This document shows, one piece after another, positions 1 to 11,547 of a DNA stretch of 64,000 bases. The notes under the pieces were generated by a model, which ran no database searches, was not told where the DNA came from, and worked only from the letters and a program-made list of their open reading frames with translations. Each line of letters starts with the position of its first letter. Position 1 is the first letter of the stretch. The position numbers and the translations under genes are program-made. This stretch comes from Calendula officinalis (Eukaryota > Streptophyta > Magnoliopsida > Asterales > Asteraceae). The stretch is taken from the NCBI GenBank assembly GCA_963853835.1, contig OY970822.1:13765501-13829500 (forward strand), given 5' to 3'.

Positions 1-196
1 CTCTACGGTGCATCAATGGCAGCGTGAGTGTGGATTTCGAAGCTGGAGATGGAGAGTAAAGATGGGAGTTGAGTTGGGTGAGATGTGATGAGAAAAATAT
101 GAGAGTTTACTCACATAATTCAACTTGTTTGAAATAATGGTGACCGATTGTTCTATCTAAATCTTATTTTAATGGGGTATAATTTATTGGGATTTG
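1..196. other. No gene recognised
   Basis: No convincing reading frame. The first ~110 bases are less AT-rich than what follows and could be the edge of a gene lying left of the window, but nothing in them is recognisable. Confidence 0.3.
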
Positions 197-377
197 TTAA
201 CCATTGCCCTTAGGGCAATGGTTAAGAATGGATAAAGTGGTTTTTGTACAATTAATGATGCATAACTAATCAAAGGTGGTTATTAAAATGCATGGGGGTG
301 GTTTTTTATTAGTTAATGTACAATGATTTAAAGCCAATAAAAATTTCTTAAACATTGCCCTAAGGGCAATGGTTAGC
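197..377. mobile_element. Small MITE with palindromic ends
   Basis: Each end carries a near-perfect palindrome built on CCATTGCCCTAAGGGCAATGG (197-225 and 348-377), so each terminus is itself a hairpin and the two also form terminal inverted repeats. The ~120 bp interior is AT-rich and non-coding. The superfamily is not clear because no target duplication could be fixed. Confidence 0.6.
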
Positions 378-667
378 ATTTTCCATAAAATTAGTGTAAC
401 GCGGTTTAAAAAAATAGTTAGTGTAACGCCATATACTTTTAATTGTCATTTATAATAAAGTATTAAATTGATATTTCATTACTTTTGAATTAAAATTAGA
501 GGGCGATGTGCACACAAAAGACAATACTTTTTAGATAATACTAACAGGGTATATGCAAAAAGCGATTGCATGTATTCTTTAATCTTATTTTATAGTGAAT
601 AAATGTTGTTAAGATACATAATTCAGGTGATCATGTTAATTTATTAGGGTATAGGGTCCAATTAGTA
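378..667. other. AT-rich intergenic stretch
   Basis: No reading frame, RNA gene or terminal repeats seen. Confidence 0.4.
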
Positions 668-1307
668 TCCTACCCTATATATGAGGCCTAAATTTGAAGA
701 AGGTTTGACACCATGGCAATTCCAAGCATTCCTATTCGTCCATAATGCCACTTGGAATTCCCTGATTGGTCCACGTCATTTGCACTAATACAAACGAATC
801 TGGTACAGCTTACGGTCTACATTCATACGCTCCATATACGGCAAACGAATCTGGTACGGCTTACGTTCTACATTCATATGCTCCATAAACGGCTTCCTAC
901 ATACAAGGAAACAAATAAATAACTATTTAAAAGATCCTACATACAAGGAAACAAATAAATATTTAAATACGGCTTCCTACATACAAGGAAACAAATAAAT
1001 AACTATTCAGAAGTGATACACGACTCAATATAATTTCCATAAAACCGGCATTCTATGATTACGGCATAAAAAGCTGGATTGTGCAACGGAACCAGACTTC
1101 AGATATTACGGATTACGGCATAAAAAGTTGGATTCTTCATTTAATAAAATGTCCGTGTAACATTTCTTCATTTACCGTTTTTTTGTACAAAATCATAATC
1201 ACATCTATCGATTATTATGTCATTTAGAAATATATAAAGTTTTTGGATATTTTTCTACATACTAAAATTTACAGCATACCCGTCCATCGGGCGGGTTTTG
1301 TAGCTAG
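668..1307 (+). mobile_element. Candidate non-autonomous Helitron with internal tandem repeats
   Basis: The 3' end is typical of Helitrons: a hairpin (ACCCGTCCATCGGGCGGGT, about 1278-1296) is followed by CTAG at 1304-1307 and then a host T. A plausible 5' end is TC at 668, preceded by A, which gives the A^T insertion site. The interior has a ~50 bp direct repeat (about 792-842 and 843-895) and three copies of a block containing CCTACATACAAGGAAACAAA (about 895-1005). The 3' end is well supported; the 5' end is a guess. Confidence 0.5.
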
Positions 1308-1514
1308 TTTTAGTATATAGGTCAAACGAGTATTACTCAAAACGGATAAAAAGAGTATTTTCTCGAACAAGTTAAAATGAAATTATGTTACATGACTCTA
1401 TTATGCATTAACTCATTTTCACCACCATCTTGTTCTTCTAATGCCCTCTTTATTATCTTCCTTTTGTAACTCTTTTATCATTAAACATGGGTCCCAAATG
1501 CAATAATAATAATT

Positions 1515-1671
1515 AAAGAAATGCTATTGCTTTCTACATGTTTATCATTGGATAACATATGTAATTCACTAATTCCCTTTCCTCCTATCAACTTTTAATT
1601 TTAATACTTATTTTCATCTAATGAGTAGGAAGATTGATAAGAAAAAATAGTAGAAAGCAATACTATTTCTC
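1515..1671. mobile_element. MITE with imperfect inverted repeats
   Basis: Left AAGAAATGCTATTGCTTTCTAC matches the inverse of right GTAGAAAGCAATACTATTTCT. It is short, AT-rich and non-coding. Related elements are at 2012-2113 and, more distantly, 44375-44540 and 45832-46011. Confidence 0.5.
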
Positions 1672-2011
1672 TAATAATTATATATATGTGGGCTATAGAA
1701 CCAGTAGAGTAATCAATATGCAGAAAATGACATAAGTATAAAACTCGCAAATGTAGCGACCGGAAGATTTATTTGAAAGATATGGATATATTTTTTTACA
1801 TTATACGTATAAAGTCTTATAGAACCTATTTTTGTGCATCATTTTGAATGATTTTATCGGTTAAAAGGAATCCTTGTAAATTAATACATACGATAGTAAG
1901 TTTATGAAAGTTTACATAAGAAGTATTAAGTATGACATATACAGCCGTATAACATGTATAATTTGTTCTATGTTTTTTTGCCGTTTTAATAAACCATGAA
2001 CAATTTTAAAC

Positions 2012-2113
2012 GAGAAATAATATTTCTTTCTACATCTTCTTCCTATTGTTATCTATTGACTTTAACACTTGTGATGATCAAAATGGGTAGGAATATAGTA
2101 GAAAGCATTATTG
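2012..2113. mobile_element. MITE, relative of 1515-1671
   Basis: Left GAGAAATAATATTTCTTTCTAC is the approximate inverse of right GTAGAAAGCATTATTGT. About 100 bp, non-coding. Confidence 0.45.
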
Positions 2114-2493
2114 TAAACATAAATCCATACTCATTAAAATGATATAGATGATAAAAAATAAAACACATTAAAGTATCACAATGAATAACAAAGAAACACT
2201 ACATATCAATAAATCTAGTTAATATGCAATCTAATTCTGTGATCGCATCGTCAAGTGATGAACACCTTGTTGAACCTTAAACAATACTTCATTACGTTTC
2301 AAACTCTTCAAGTTTAGTGAAATGTTTTGTATCCGTCAACCAAGATTCCGAACTGCGAAAATAAAAAGGCGACATTAGAAAGAGAATAACGATCAACAAT
2401 AATAATACTCAATAACGAGGGGTATGAGAAATGTACAATATATAGAATAACATTATAAAAATCTTTTAAGGGGGTTAAAATTAAATGGGTGAA
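2114..2493. other. Downstream flank of the LBD gene
   Basis: AT-rich sequence with no reading frame. It probably includes the 3' untranslated region of the minus-strand LBD gene to its right. Confidence 0.35.
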
Positions 2494-2734
2494 TTACTTC
2501 AAATCATAAGCTTCATTCGTTTCCGCAAAAGATTGTTGAACATCAACAAACGAACCAGATGTTAGTCCTGTATAATTTTGACTTGGTTCACCATGTGCAG
2601 CACTATATAACTGAAATTCATCAAATTTTCGAGATTGAGTTTGGGGTTCATTAGCATATCTGTGATCACTTAATCCGTCGAAGAAAAATCGCAGGTCATT
2701 CCCACCGCTGATCATTGGAAGAATCTGATTGTTT
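2494..2734 (-). pseudogene. Probable out-of-frame C-terminal part of the LBD gene
   Basis: The shifted minus-strand frame stays open from 2856 to the stop at 2494 and, after 2735, has ordinary-looking composition (ending FAETNEAYDLK). LBD proteins often run to about 200 residues; the two frames together span 616 nt, one more than a multiple of three, so a single-base indel between about 2735 and 2856 would explain the split. No GT-AG intron that would join them was found. Confidence 0.45.
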
Positions 2735-3109
2735 TCAACGGGATATTTGATTCTTGTTCTTTTTATACACATCGAGCAAATGACGAACGTATTGGAGTTC
2801 TTGCATTTTTTCCGCCAATTTATGATGATACTGAACGATAATTCCGTAACATCCATGAACCCGACTAACCTGGCGGATGTTTGATTCGTATGTAATTGAT
2901 TTCATTGCTTCTTGTCTTTGATCTTCATTCAGTTGGTTTAGAATTTTCATGATGTTTCCGACACCGTAAACACGGTGGACGTTATGGAACAACTTGGGGT
3001 CATTGGCCGGAAAAAAGGGTGCGAGAGGACAATCTGGTGAACACCGGCGGCGTTGGAAGCGGCAAGCGGGGCGAGAGCCGCCTTTGACTGTCATGGGGAT
3101 TTGAATCAA
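2735..3109 (-). CDS. LOB-domain protein, LBD27/LBD22-like, with incomplete zinc motif
   Basis: Reads as a 124-residue LOB-domain (AS2/LBD) protein, a plant-specific DNA-binding transcription factor family acting in the nucleus. The opening MTVKGG, the RRRCSPDCPLAPFFP block (about residues 15-31), the HNVHRVYGVGNIMKILNQL stretch (GAS block) and the C-terminal heptad-like part follow the family order, closest from memory to LBD27 (SIDECAR POLLEN) and LBD22. The usual CX2CX6CX3C motif has only three of four cysteines: where the first is expected there is SRPAC, through substitution or a three-residue loss. The frame ends at TGA (2735-2737), earlier than usual; a second frame (2494-2734) looks like the displaced C-terminus. 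A TATA box lies 90 bp upstream. It may be a recently damaged gene or a diverged functional one. Confidence 0.75.
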   Translation of the reverse strand: MIQIPMTVKGGSRPACRFQRRRCSPDCPLAPFFPANDPKLFHNVHRVYGVGNIMKILNQLNEDQRQEAMKSITYESNIRQVSRVHGCYGIIVQYHHKLAEKMQELQYVRHLLDVYKKNKNQISR

Positions 3110-3197
3110 GATAAAATGAGATTAACTATAAGTGTGAAATGCAGCCTAGCTAGCTAGAAGATGACGATGAAAATGAGATGTGGTTAGCTTGAATCCC

Positions 3198-3207
3198 TAA
3201 TTTATAG
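3198..3207 (-). promoter_or_regulatory. TATA box of the LBD gene
   Basis: Minus-strand CTATAAATTA about 90 bp upstream of the ATG at 3109, a normal distance for a plant promoter with a short leader. Confidence 0.45.
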
Positions 3208-3705
3208 GAATATATTGTTTTGGAGGTTTAATTAGTCGCGTTGACCTTTTAACTGACTACTCTTTTCTGTTAATTCATAAAAACTAGATTTCAAATCATC
3301 TTTTTTTCTTCTATAATAATGCAGCATTCTTATTCAGGTATTTGTTAGTTAGTTGTAAAATAAATATATCGTATTTTTTTTTTTTTTTTTGAACGGCTAG
3401 TTATTAAGTTAGTAGTTCGTATTTATTGTGATATAAAATATTAACTTTAAATACTAAAGTGGCTGTTTTTTTTGTAAGAAAAGATAAAGTTATTTTATAG
3501 GGATGTAAGTGAAGTGACTTATTGGTAAGTTATTTGAGTTACTTTTATTAAAAAAATAGATAAAGCTCGAGTTAAACAAGTTTGAGCCGAATTTCATATA
3601 ATTAGCTCATTTAGACTTACGAACTTAAACATATAGCTACAACAAATTTATAATTTTTTCTCATTTTTAATTAATTGTATGTACAATATATATATATATA
3701 TAGGG
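3208..3705. other. AT-rich intergenic DNA
   Basis: Contains a poly-T run (about 3378-3392) and an AT dinucleotide run next to the following transposon. No gene seen. Confidence 0.35.
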
Positions 3706-4602
3706 TCCGGATCCGGTGATGACTCTTTTCCCGGTGAGGACTGCGAGGACAATTTTCGTCCACTCATCTTAAAAAGGATATAAATGCCATTTTCGAAACC
3801 CCCATTTTCCTCATTTTGTCACTTGTCCTCTTATAATTGGAAGTGAGTTTTTTTCCCCGTACTTCATTTTTCGCCAATACATTTTTTTTTTATTTGTAAA
3901 ATAAAAAATATAAAAATGACCAAAATTTTAAAATTAAATTTTCTACAAAATGAGTATAGTCATGAAAATTTGAAAAAAAAAAGATCAAAAAATGACTATG
4001 ATTCATAAATAACAAAATGATCCAAAAACTAACAATAGTACAAAGTAAATAAAATGACCCTAAATGAACAAAATGATCCAAAATTATATGATATATTATT
4101 TGACTAATTAATTATACAAAATTATGTTTATGCAAGATTAATAATGATCTAAAAATAACAAAATGATCCAAAATTAACAAAATGATCCGAATTTAACAAA
4201 AAGATCCAATATTTTATCCGGGTTTTTTTTTCCAAATTTTCATGACTATACTCATTTTGTAGAAAATTTAATTATAAGAACTTTGGCATTTTTAGTTTTT
4301 TTTTTTTTTACAAAAAAAAAAGTTATGTCCGAAATACGAACTTGGGGGTAAAAATAAAACCCACCAATGAGATAATGTCATGTGTCACTAGGAGAGAGAG
4401 TGTGTTTGTAAGTGACCATTTTAACCCTTTGTATTTTGGTTTTCACCCCCTCTACTTTGCTAAACTTTACATAAACCCCCCTTAAACTTGCACCAATGTT
4501 TCATTTCTTCACATTTAATCATAACCATTTATTTTGTTGGATTAAAGGCTAGGATTTGTCCTCGGAGTCCTCACCGGGAAAAGAGTCCTCACTCGATCCG
4601 AC
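3706..4602. mobile_element. Mutator-like MITE with 44 bp TIRs and internal inverted repeat
   Basis: Terminal inverted repeats of about 44 bp (3709-3752 and 4555-4599) share GGATC, ACTCTTTTCCCGGTGAGGACT and CGAGGACAA with few mismatches. Both flanks are TATATATAT runs, so a 9-11 bp target duplication is possible but cannot be proven. A second inverted pair lies inside (3931-3977 and 4227-4274, containing CTACAAAATGAGTATAGTCA). Between them is a run of diverged AACAAAATGATCCAAAAT units (about 4010-4215). No transposase. Confidence 0.65.
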
Positions 4603-4849
4603 TTATATATATATATACAAAGAAATGAATTCCATACAGAACCCATATTATTTACAGAACTGTTAGAACTATTTTCAACCAATCAGAATTTAGTAAATTA
4701 ATATCTGATTATATAATTCATTTAATGGTTTGAGGGTAATTAGGACATTTTACATTTTTATTTTTTGTTTCCTTTTTGTAATTTTCCAAAAAATTAGGAA
4801 TTAAATTCAGTTGCTTAATGAAACATGTATGTTATATTTACGGATCTAC

Positions 4850-5112
4850 ATATATGTATATGCACAAAATAACACTTATGTATCTGAAAAACACATATGC
4901 TATTTTACAGTTATTTTAACCAATTTAAACAAACACTTTATTATAAATGATAAAAAAGTAATGGATAACATACATGTACAAAATAATACTTATGTATCTA
5001 CAAATAGTGAGTAACATACATGCACAAATAAAATTGAATAACACACATGTACAAAACAACACTTATGTATCCGGGCAATATTTAACATTTACGAACAACA
5101 CCCATGTACAAA
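4850..5112. repeat. Diverged short tandem repeat
   Basis: A unit like ACATACATGTACAAAACAACACTTATGTATC recurs about four to five times with drift and variable spacers. No coding signal is convincing although a frame stays open by chance. Confidence 0.45.
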
Positions 5113-5249
5113 ACAACTTCTTCATCGATATCTTTTTTTATCATCAACAATTATTTCCGTCATTGTCTTCTTTAAATGCAATTGGTTCCTTAAGCTTTGA
5201 ATCTACAAGCAATAGATGTATCATTGCTTTACTTCAGACATGAACGTAC

Positions 5250-5945
5250 GAGCCAAGAGCCAAAAACCTGCAAATTATGTAATTATCATATTAAAATGCT
5301 GAAATCCAAATACATTCTAAAAACAACAATCACAAAGTCAAAATTAATCCAAAATTAATATAATTAGCTACTTAATAAAACACTTTCAACAAAATTAAGT
5401 TAGTAAACTTTAAAATTAAGCACTTTGAAAATCTTTCAATTCACTTTTTCAACCAAAAACTTGTATGTAACAGATATACATATATGCAAATAAGCCCCAA
5501 TACATAAATGCACAAATTAAGTCACTCATACGAGAATGCAATTTAATTAATGTAACATATACATATATGCAAATCAACCCTAATGCATATATGCCCTAAT
5601 CAATGTAGCTCCACTTGTAATGTTCTTCCAGAATACATTTACTAAAAGAATTATCACTATCTATTTCAATAGTTGTTTTGGTGGCAAGTAAGTAATTTTA
5701 AGTCGCAACATTACAAGATTACCAGCTTATGATCCTATGTGACACCCTAAACATGAATAATATTTCACATATTCAATTAATCAAATCTAAAAGAAACCCA
5801 TTATCGAGTTTAGCACTTCAACAAATTCAAAAGGAATAATCCACCAGTAGCAATTTGTGTTAATTGATCAATAATCAGATTAATTATCATATTAGCTCAC
5901 TTATATAAAGTACAAATTAAACAAGATATTAATAAAACCTAAAAC
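5250..5945. other. AT-rich DNA between repeat and gypsy remnant
   Basis: No reading frame, LTR or hairpin identified. The junction with the truncated retrotransposon should lie somewhere below 5946. Confidence 0.35.
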
Positions 5946-6326
5946 CTAAAAATTATGTAACCCTAAACATGTAAGTTCATACAAATCTTGAGATATGGGA
6001 TCAATAACATCAACAAAACAAAGAGAAGAAACATCACTAGGAAAACGCATGGTATTATATATATTAAAACTGATTATTTCGCCATCAAATTCCATTGTTA
6101 ATGTGCCACTGTGAACATCAATTTTTGTTTTAGATGTCTTTAAAAATGGTCTCCCTAGTAAAATTGACGTGGATTTAGGATCTGAATCCTCTTCCATGTC
6201 TATGACATAAAAATCAGCAGGGAAAACCAGGTTATTTACTTGCACTAACAGGTCCTCTAGCACCCCTTTAGGGTATACAATGGACCGATCAGCAAGTTGA
6301 ATAACCACCCTGGTTTCTTCTAACAT
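5946..6326 (-). pseudogene. Retroviral-type aspartic protease domain, truncated gypsy pol
   Basis: A 126-residue open stretch contains YPKGVLEDLLVQVNNLVFPADF and ILLGRPFLKTSKTKIDVHSG, the C-terminal half of the pepsin-like protease found between gag and reverse transcriptase in Athila/Tat-type elements. The frame stops at 5946 and nothing recognisable of reverse transcriptase follows. Confidence 0.7.
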
Positions 6327-6367
6327 ACCAACATTTAGGGTTTTCTAAATCGAAAAAGGCATAACAT

Positions 6368-8258
6368 TTATTGAAGCTCCAAGATCAAGCATGGCTCTAT
6401 CAATCGTGACATTTCCCAATTTGCACGGAATGGTGAAAACGCCAGGATCCTTGCACTTTGGGGGTAGTTTTTTTTTTTTTTTTGTAAAACAGCTGATACA
6501 TTTTCACTCACTTTGACAGTTTCATTCCCTTTTATTTTTCTTTTATTTGTGCAAAGATCTTTTAAAAATTTAGCATAACGAGGGACTTGTTTAATTGCAT
6601 CTAAAAGTGGAATGTTTACCTGTACTTTCCTAAAAGTTTCCAGTATTTCTTTTTCTGCTTTAATTTTCTGTGATGGTTGAAAACGAGTAGGGAAGGGCGG
6701 TGGAGTTATCTTTTCAATTGGACTCACCTTTGTTGAGTTACCTGGTTGTTTGTTATTTTGCATGAGTGTTGGTGAATTTTCTTTTTCTTGCACCATCTGG
6801 TCATCATCATCACCTGTGGAATTTTGGGCCCTTCATATTTCGTGCCACTTCTTAAGGTAATTGAGCTTGCATTTTGCCTCGGATTTGTCTCCGTTTGAGA
6901 GGGTAACTTTCCTTGAGATTCTAAGCGATTCATTGACGTCGCAAGTTTGGTCATTTGAGCTTCCAAGTTCTGAATACTAGCATCTGTTTTCTGTTGAAAA
7001 CTCATGGTAGTGTTAGCTAAAGATTTAACCAAATCCTCTAGTGACGTACCCGAACTACTCGGTGATTCATGGTTAGGATTGAATGGAGCTCGCGGCTGAA
7101 ATTGTTGAGGCCTCGGCTGAAAATTTTGGAATTGAGGAGGCCTTTGATTACCGTATGAATTATTGTTGAAAAATCTTTGTTGACCCATATATCCTCCTGC
7201 TGCACTAACGTTCTCGGTTGACTCTTGAAGTGTAGGACATGTATCCGTAGGATGAGTTATGTCATAGCATATTCCACATGCACGGACTTGTTCTTTTCCT
7301 ATAATTAGCTGCTTAACAAGGTTAGTCAAATCAGATAATCTATTTTCAATGCCATTTATATTAACCTCGTTTACCCTTTGCGGTTCACGTCGCATGTCAT
7401 TTCTTTCACTAAAGTGCTGAGAATTTTCAGCCATGGTAGTGATTAGGCTTCTAGCCTGAGTTGGAGTTTGGTTAAAGATTGCACCGCCACTGGCAGCATC
7501 AATCATTTTCCTCTCCATGGGAAGCAAACCCTCATAGAAATATTGCAACAATAATTGTTCCGATATTCCATGTTGGGGACAACTAGTACAAAGTTTTTTA
7601 AACCTTTCCCAATATTCATGGAGTGTTTCAACATCTCTTTGCTTAATACTACATATTTCTCTACGAATACTCGCGGCTCTAGAGGCTGGAAAAAATTTAT
7701 CAAGAAAAAGCCTCTGCATTTGGTCCCACGTCGCTACCGTGTTAGGCGGTAACGAGTACAACCAATCAGTCGCGCGGTCTTTTAGTGAAAAAGGGAATGC
7801 CTTTAATTTTATAAGATCCTCTTGAACATCATTAGGTTTCATACTTAAACAAATGACATGAAATTCTTTTAAGTGCTTATTTGGATCCTCATTTTCCAAC
7901 CCGTGATGTTGGTAAGAGGTGGACCAGCCCGGTTTTTAAAATAAACGTACCATGATTTGCCGGATACCTGATGCAAATAGGCACTTGTGCGAAATCTTGT
8001 GTCGCCATCTCCCTCAATGTTAGTTCCGGTCCTGCCATTGGGATTTTGTTTTCTTCCTCTTCAGATGATGAGTTATTGCTCTTTTCTTCTTCAGACTCGG
8101 AGGATAACTCAATATCCTTCCAAATATTAATGACCGGTGAGTTTGATGACTCTCCTTGCTGCTTTCTTATTCTTGCTTGCTTTCGAATTTTTTTTGCTGT
8201 TTTTTTCTATTTCTAAGTCAAATGGCTCCAGTGTACCTGTACGAGAAGACCTTGGCAT
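6368..8258 (-). pseudogene. Degenerate gypsy gag
   Basis: The start codon is probably at 8258 (MPRSSRTG). The retrotransposon gag domain is clear in 6724-7899 (FPFSLKDRATDWLYSLPP, ATWDQMQRLFLDKFFP, GISEQLLLQYFYEGL), followed by a CCHC zinc knuckle (CX2CX4HX4C starting at CGIC), a Gln/Pro-rich linker and a protease-proximal part in another frame (6368-6796). Frame changes near 8210, near 7905 and near 6790 show it is not translated as one protein. Confidence 0.8.
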
Positions 8259-8277
8259 AAACAGTTAGAATCTTAGT

Positions 8278-8296
8278 CCCCGGCAGCGGCGCCAAA
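8278..8296 (-). other. Primer binding site (tRNA-Asp type)
   Basis: Minus-strand TGGCGCCGCTGCCGGGG lies five bases downstream of the LTR end. One base differs from the TGGCGCCGTTGCCGGGG site common in plant Athila/Tat elements, usually assigned to tRNA-Asp. Confidence 0.7.
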
Positions 8297-8300
8297 AATT

Positions 8301-9655
8301 TGACGGATGCCGAGTCCACCAAATAATAATACCAACTATACTACAACAAACTATAAAGAATTATAGTAGCAATGGCAAGTCGGGTCGAATCCACAGAGAC
8401 TAAGTTTAACTATAAACACCAAAATTACGTGAAAGGGGGTGGTTTTGAATACAAATATAAAATTTGAATTATAATCGAACATATATTATACTAAAGAATT
8501 TTGGTTTTAAGAGGAACAATTAAGTAAGAAACATCCAACTCTAGGGCACTACCACAATTCAATTTCAGTGCTTGTTGTCAATTGCATTTACGAGAGCTCG
8601 TCACTTGATTAAATCAGTTATAGTCATTAAAAAGCTCTAATGACCAATTCTAACTTACAAACTAATCGGATAGAGATAAACACCTTAAACGATTCTTAGC
8701 ATTCAAATGGATTTAAACAAGCTCTTAAATTCCTATATGAAGCTAGCTTAAAGCTCTAATGGAACCTGATTCCGAATGAATTAACACGCAAGCTCGATTA
8801 ATTCTTTATTTTCGTTTTACCTAATTTCATAACATGAAGTAGATATCTGCTACAAAATCTACCATGTTAATCACCACTTATACTTAATTCTTAAACAATT
8901 CCGTATTCAAAAATCAAGATGACGGTTTACTATCAAAATCTCAAACAATTGATCAGATTAGAGAGAAATAACGATAGCAATAATCATTTAAACATGGAAA
9001 TTAGATAAATAACCAAGTGATAAAACACTGAAAACAAATTGCAATTGCTTGAAACCCTAGAGTTGAATTGAAGAAAACTAGCCACACATAGCTGAAATCA
9101 TACCCAAATTGAGAGGAGTTTTTGTGTCTTCTTTTTCTTCTTTTCTTCCTTTTTCTCGTCCGTTTCAATCTGCCCCCAACATCAGCCCTCAAAACTGATT
9201 TATATGAAAATCTCTAATTGGCAACTGCTCCTCCACGTTTTCTTCTTATTTCCTTTTAATTGTCATTTAATCCTTTGCTTTCTTTTTAGTTGACAATCAA
9301 ACCTTGGCAATAATAGTCCCTGTAATTTGATTTCTATTTTAAATCTTAATTTAACTTTTTCTTCTCAAGTAAAACATTGACATGTTTAAGGCTTTTGGAC
9401 TAAAAAGCTTCCACATTGCATTCATGTATGATCAAATTCTTTACGGCTTTAGCATCCCTTCAGGACTTGCATTCATTTTCCATTTCTTGCCAAACCTACA
9501 ATTATAAAGATAATACAAGAATTAGGCGTTTTCATCATAATTAAAATATTTTAGTGAACATTTCACTATTTCGTCTATTGTGGAGCTTTTAGGCACAAAT
9601 GCATCAAAAGTGTTGAATATTTATTCATATAAATAAGTGTTTTAAGCATTTATCA
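8301..9655 (-). repeat. 5' LTR of the gypsy remnant, 1,355 bp
   Basis: On the minus strand it begins TGATAAATGC (9655) and ends CATCCGTCA (8301), the usual TG...CA, directly next to the primer binding site. It is non-coding and AT-rich. Confidence 0.7.
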
Positions 9656-10017
9656 ACCGTCTTCTTCTTCTCCACTTTCTCCCCAATTTTCGTTCGAACC
9701 TGCAACTCCAGATCTGTGGTTCGTGGATGATTTTTTTTTTTCATATATGCAGTTTCCGACGATGCAAATTTCCGGCGACGGTTCAACTGCAAGATGATAT
9801 TGAATTCTTTTCTGGGTAATTAAAATCTATATGCTTTTTAAAAAATATATTGAAGGTGGGCGTGGGGGTGGGCCGTACATTTAGGGTGATATCGCCTAAT
9901 TAATAGATAAAACAGTTTTACCATTATACCCTTTTATCTCTTATTTTTCAGATCTAGATTTCTAACTATTTACAAATCTGCCATTGAAAATCTAAACCAT
10001 ACATACCTAAATCTAAT

Positions 10018-10073
10018 GGTTATAAAGTTGTTCTCGCAGTTCTCGCAATTTTAATGGTTCTCGCATGAACCCT
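10018..10073 (+). repeat. 56 bp direct repeat, copy 1
   Basis: Contains GTTCTCGCAGTTCTCGCAAT and ends CATGAACCCT. Identical to 11095-11150. The 1.0 kb between copies is AT-rich, non-coding and repeats phrases such as GTTCATTAGTGATTAAC. The pair may mark ends of two related elements. Confidence 0.6.
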
Positions 10074-11094
10074 TGTCATGGTTTAAATTTGTTGAATTAA
10101 ATCTTGAAGGCGACAACCTCTTTTTGTCTATAATTTTCATGAATGTGTCATGGTTTAAATTTGTTGAATTAGAAAAAGCAAACTTGTGATGCAGTAAATG
10201 CCAATGGGTAAATTTTACTTTAAAACTTCATGTTCTTATCGTATTTAACTCTTGCATCTATTTTTTAACATTTAATTATTGGCAAATATCCCATGCAACA
10301 CACTGCAGCCGATACTAAAAAAGATCCTAAAATTAATGATATTTATCATTAATGATCCTAAGATTTCTTTTTATTTCAATTCAATGGGTTACTCATTGAT
10401 TATTTCTTAATTATCTTTTGGTTAATGATATTACGCATGAACGTGAAGATTGAAACTATTTCAAGCTAGTTGGGTGTTTTCTCTTAATTCTGTATTTTTC
10501 TCTCAAATCTAGGGTTTCAGATTTGTTCATTAGTGATTAACGTTCACTAAAGATGACTGAGGGAAGAAGGATGTGTTTATTAATGATTAACATTCACAAG
10601 AGTTCATTTATTTGTAATTTCAAACGTGTTTTAGTCTAGGTTTTCAGATCTGTTCATTAGTTGTAATTTATTCATCAGTGATCTGTTCATCAAACTTGTA
10701 TTTTTTTCCCGTATTTAATTCTAGATTTAATAAGAATTTTCGTAAATGTGTTCATTAGTGATATGCTCGTTATTATGTTTATTCAGTTGTCATCGTGTTA
10801 TAGCATATGTGTTTTGTTAAGCATTTTGGCCTATTCAGTATTCTCAAGTGAACAGCCATTTAACTAAATATGAAAAATATTTTTTGTATTGAATAGCCGT
10901 AATTTTTGGGTTATTTATTAGTGAACACCCGTAGGTTTTTGTATTTTTCGTTAAATACATTAAATGATTTAAATTGAAAAAGCAAATTTGGGAATTTGGA
11001 AAGTAATTATAATGATTTAGTTGATTTAACTAAAAAAAGTTTAAAAAGACTATATTACCCTTAATCATTAAAAAACTAATTAAATTAAATGAGT
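10074..11094. other. AT-rich non-coding DNA between the direct repeats
   Basis: Short phrases recur (GTCATGGTTTAAATTTGTTGAATT at about 10077 and 10147; TCTGTTCATTAGTGAT-like phrases several times from 10520 to 10760). No gene seen. Confidence 0.35.
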
Positions 11095-11150
11095 GGTTAT
11101 AAAGTTGTTCTCGCAGTTCTCGCAATTTTAATGGTTCTCGCATGAACCCT
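11095..11150 (+). repeat. 56 bp direct repeat, copy 2
   Basis: Identical to 10018-10073 and directly followed by a long AT microsatellite. Confidence 0.6.
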
Positions 11151-11153
11151 GCT

Positions 11154-11156
<3 letters not shown>

Positions 11157-11235
<79 letters not shown>
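11157..11235. repeat. AT-dinucleotide microsatellite
   Basis: About 79 bp of almost pure TA repeats, a likely length-polymorphic site. Confidence 0.9.
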
Positions 11236-11240
<5 letters not shown>

Positions 11241-11547
11241 GTTATTAAATTTTAAAATATAGAATAAGAAAAGGTTATAATCGTGTTAAACGTCTCCTTT
11301 TTATTATCATTTTACTAGGCAATATCATTTTAATAGAAGGGTGTTTGGTAAAAAAAATGAGAAGAAATAAATGTAATTAGCAATCAAATCCGTTGTTTGG
11401 TTGGTTGCATTGAAAAAGGAGAGAAATGTTGTTTTTAAATCTTTAAATTTATTTCTCCCCTGTCATAGAGAAAAAGTAGGAATTGGAAAACGAGAATCCT
11501 TAATACGTTAAAAAAATTATAACGAAAACTATAGATGTTAATAAGAA

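Larger units (their letters stand above)
5946..9655 (-). mobile_element. Truncated Ty3/gypsy (Athila/Tat-like) retrotransposon
   Basis: Runs right to left: a 5' LTR (8301-9655), a primer binding site, a degenerate gag and a protease-like domain. Reverse transcriptase, RNase H, integrase and the 3' LTR are absent, so the element stops after the protease and cannot move alone. With one LTR left, no target duplication can be checked. Confidence 0.8.

Noticed and set aside
5946..6326. Stand-alone host aspartic protease gene
   Set aside because: Follows a gypsy gag on the same strand and lacks the rest of a pepsin-type protease, so it is retrotransposon pol.
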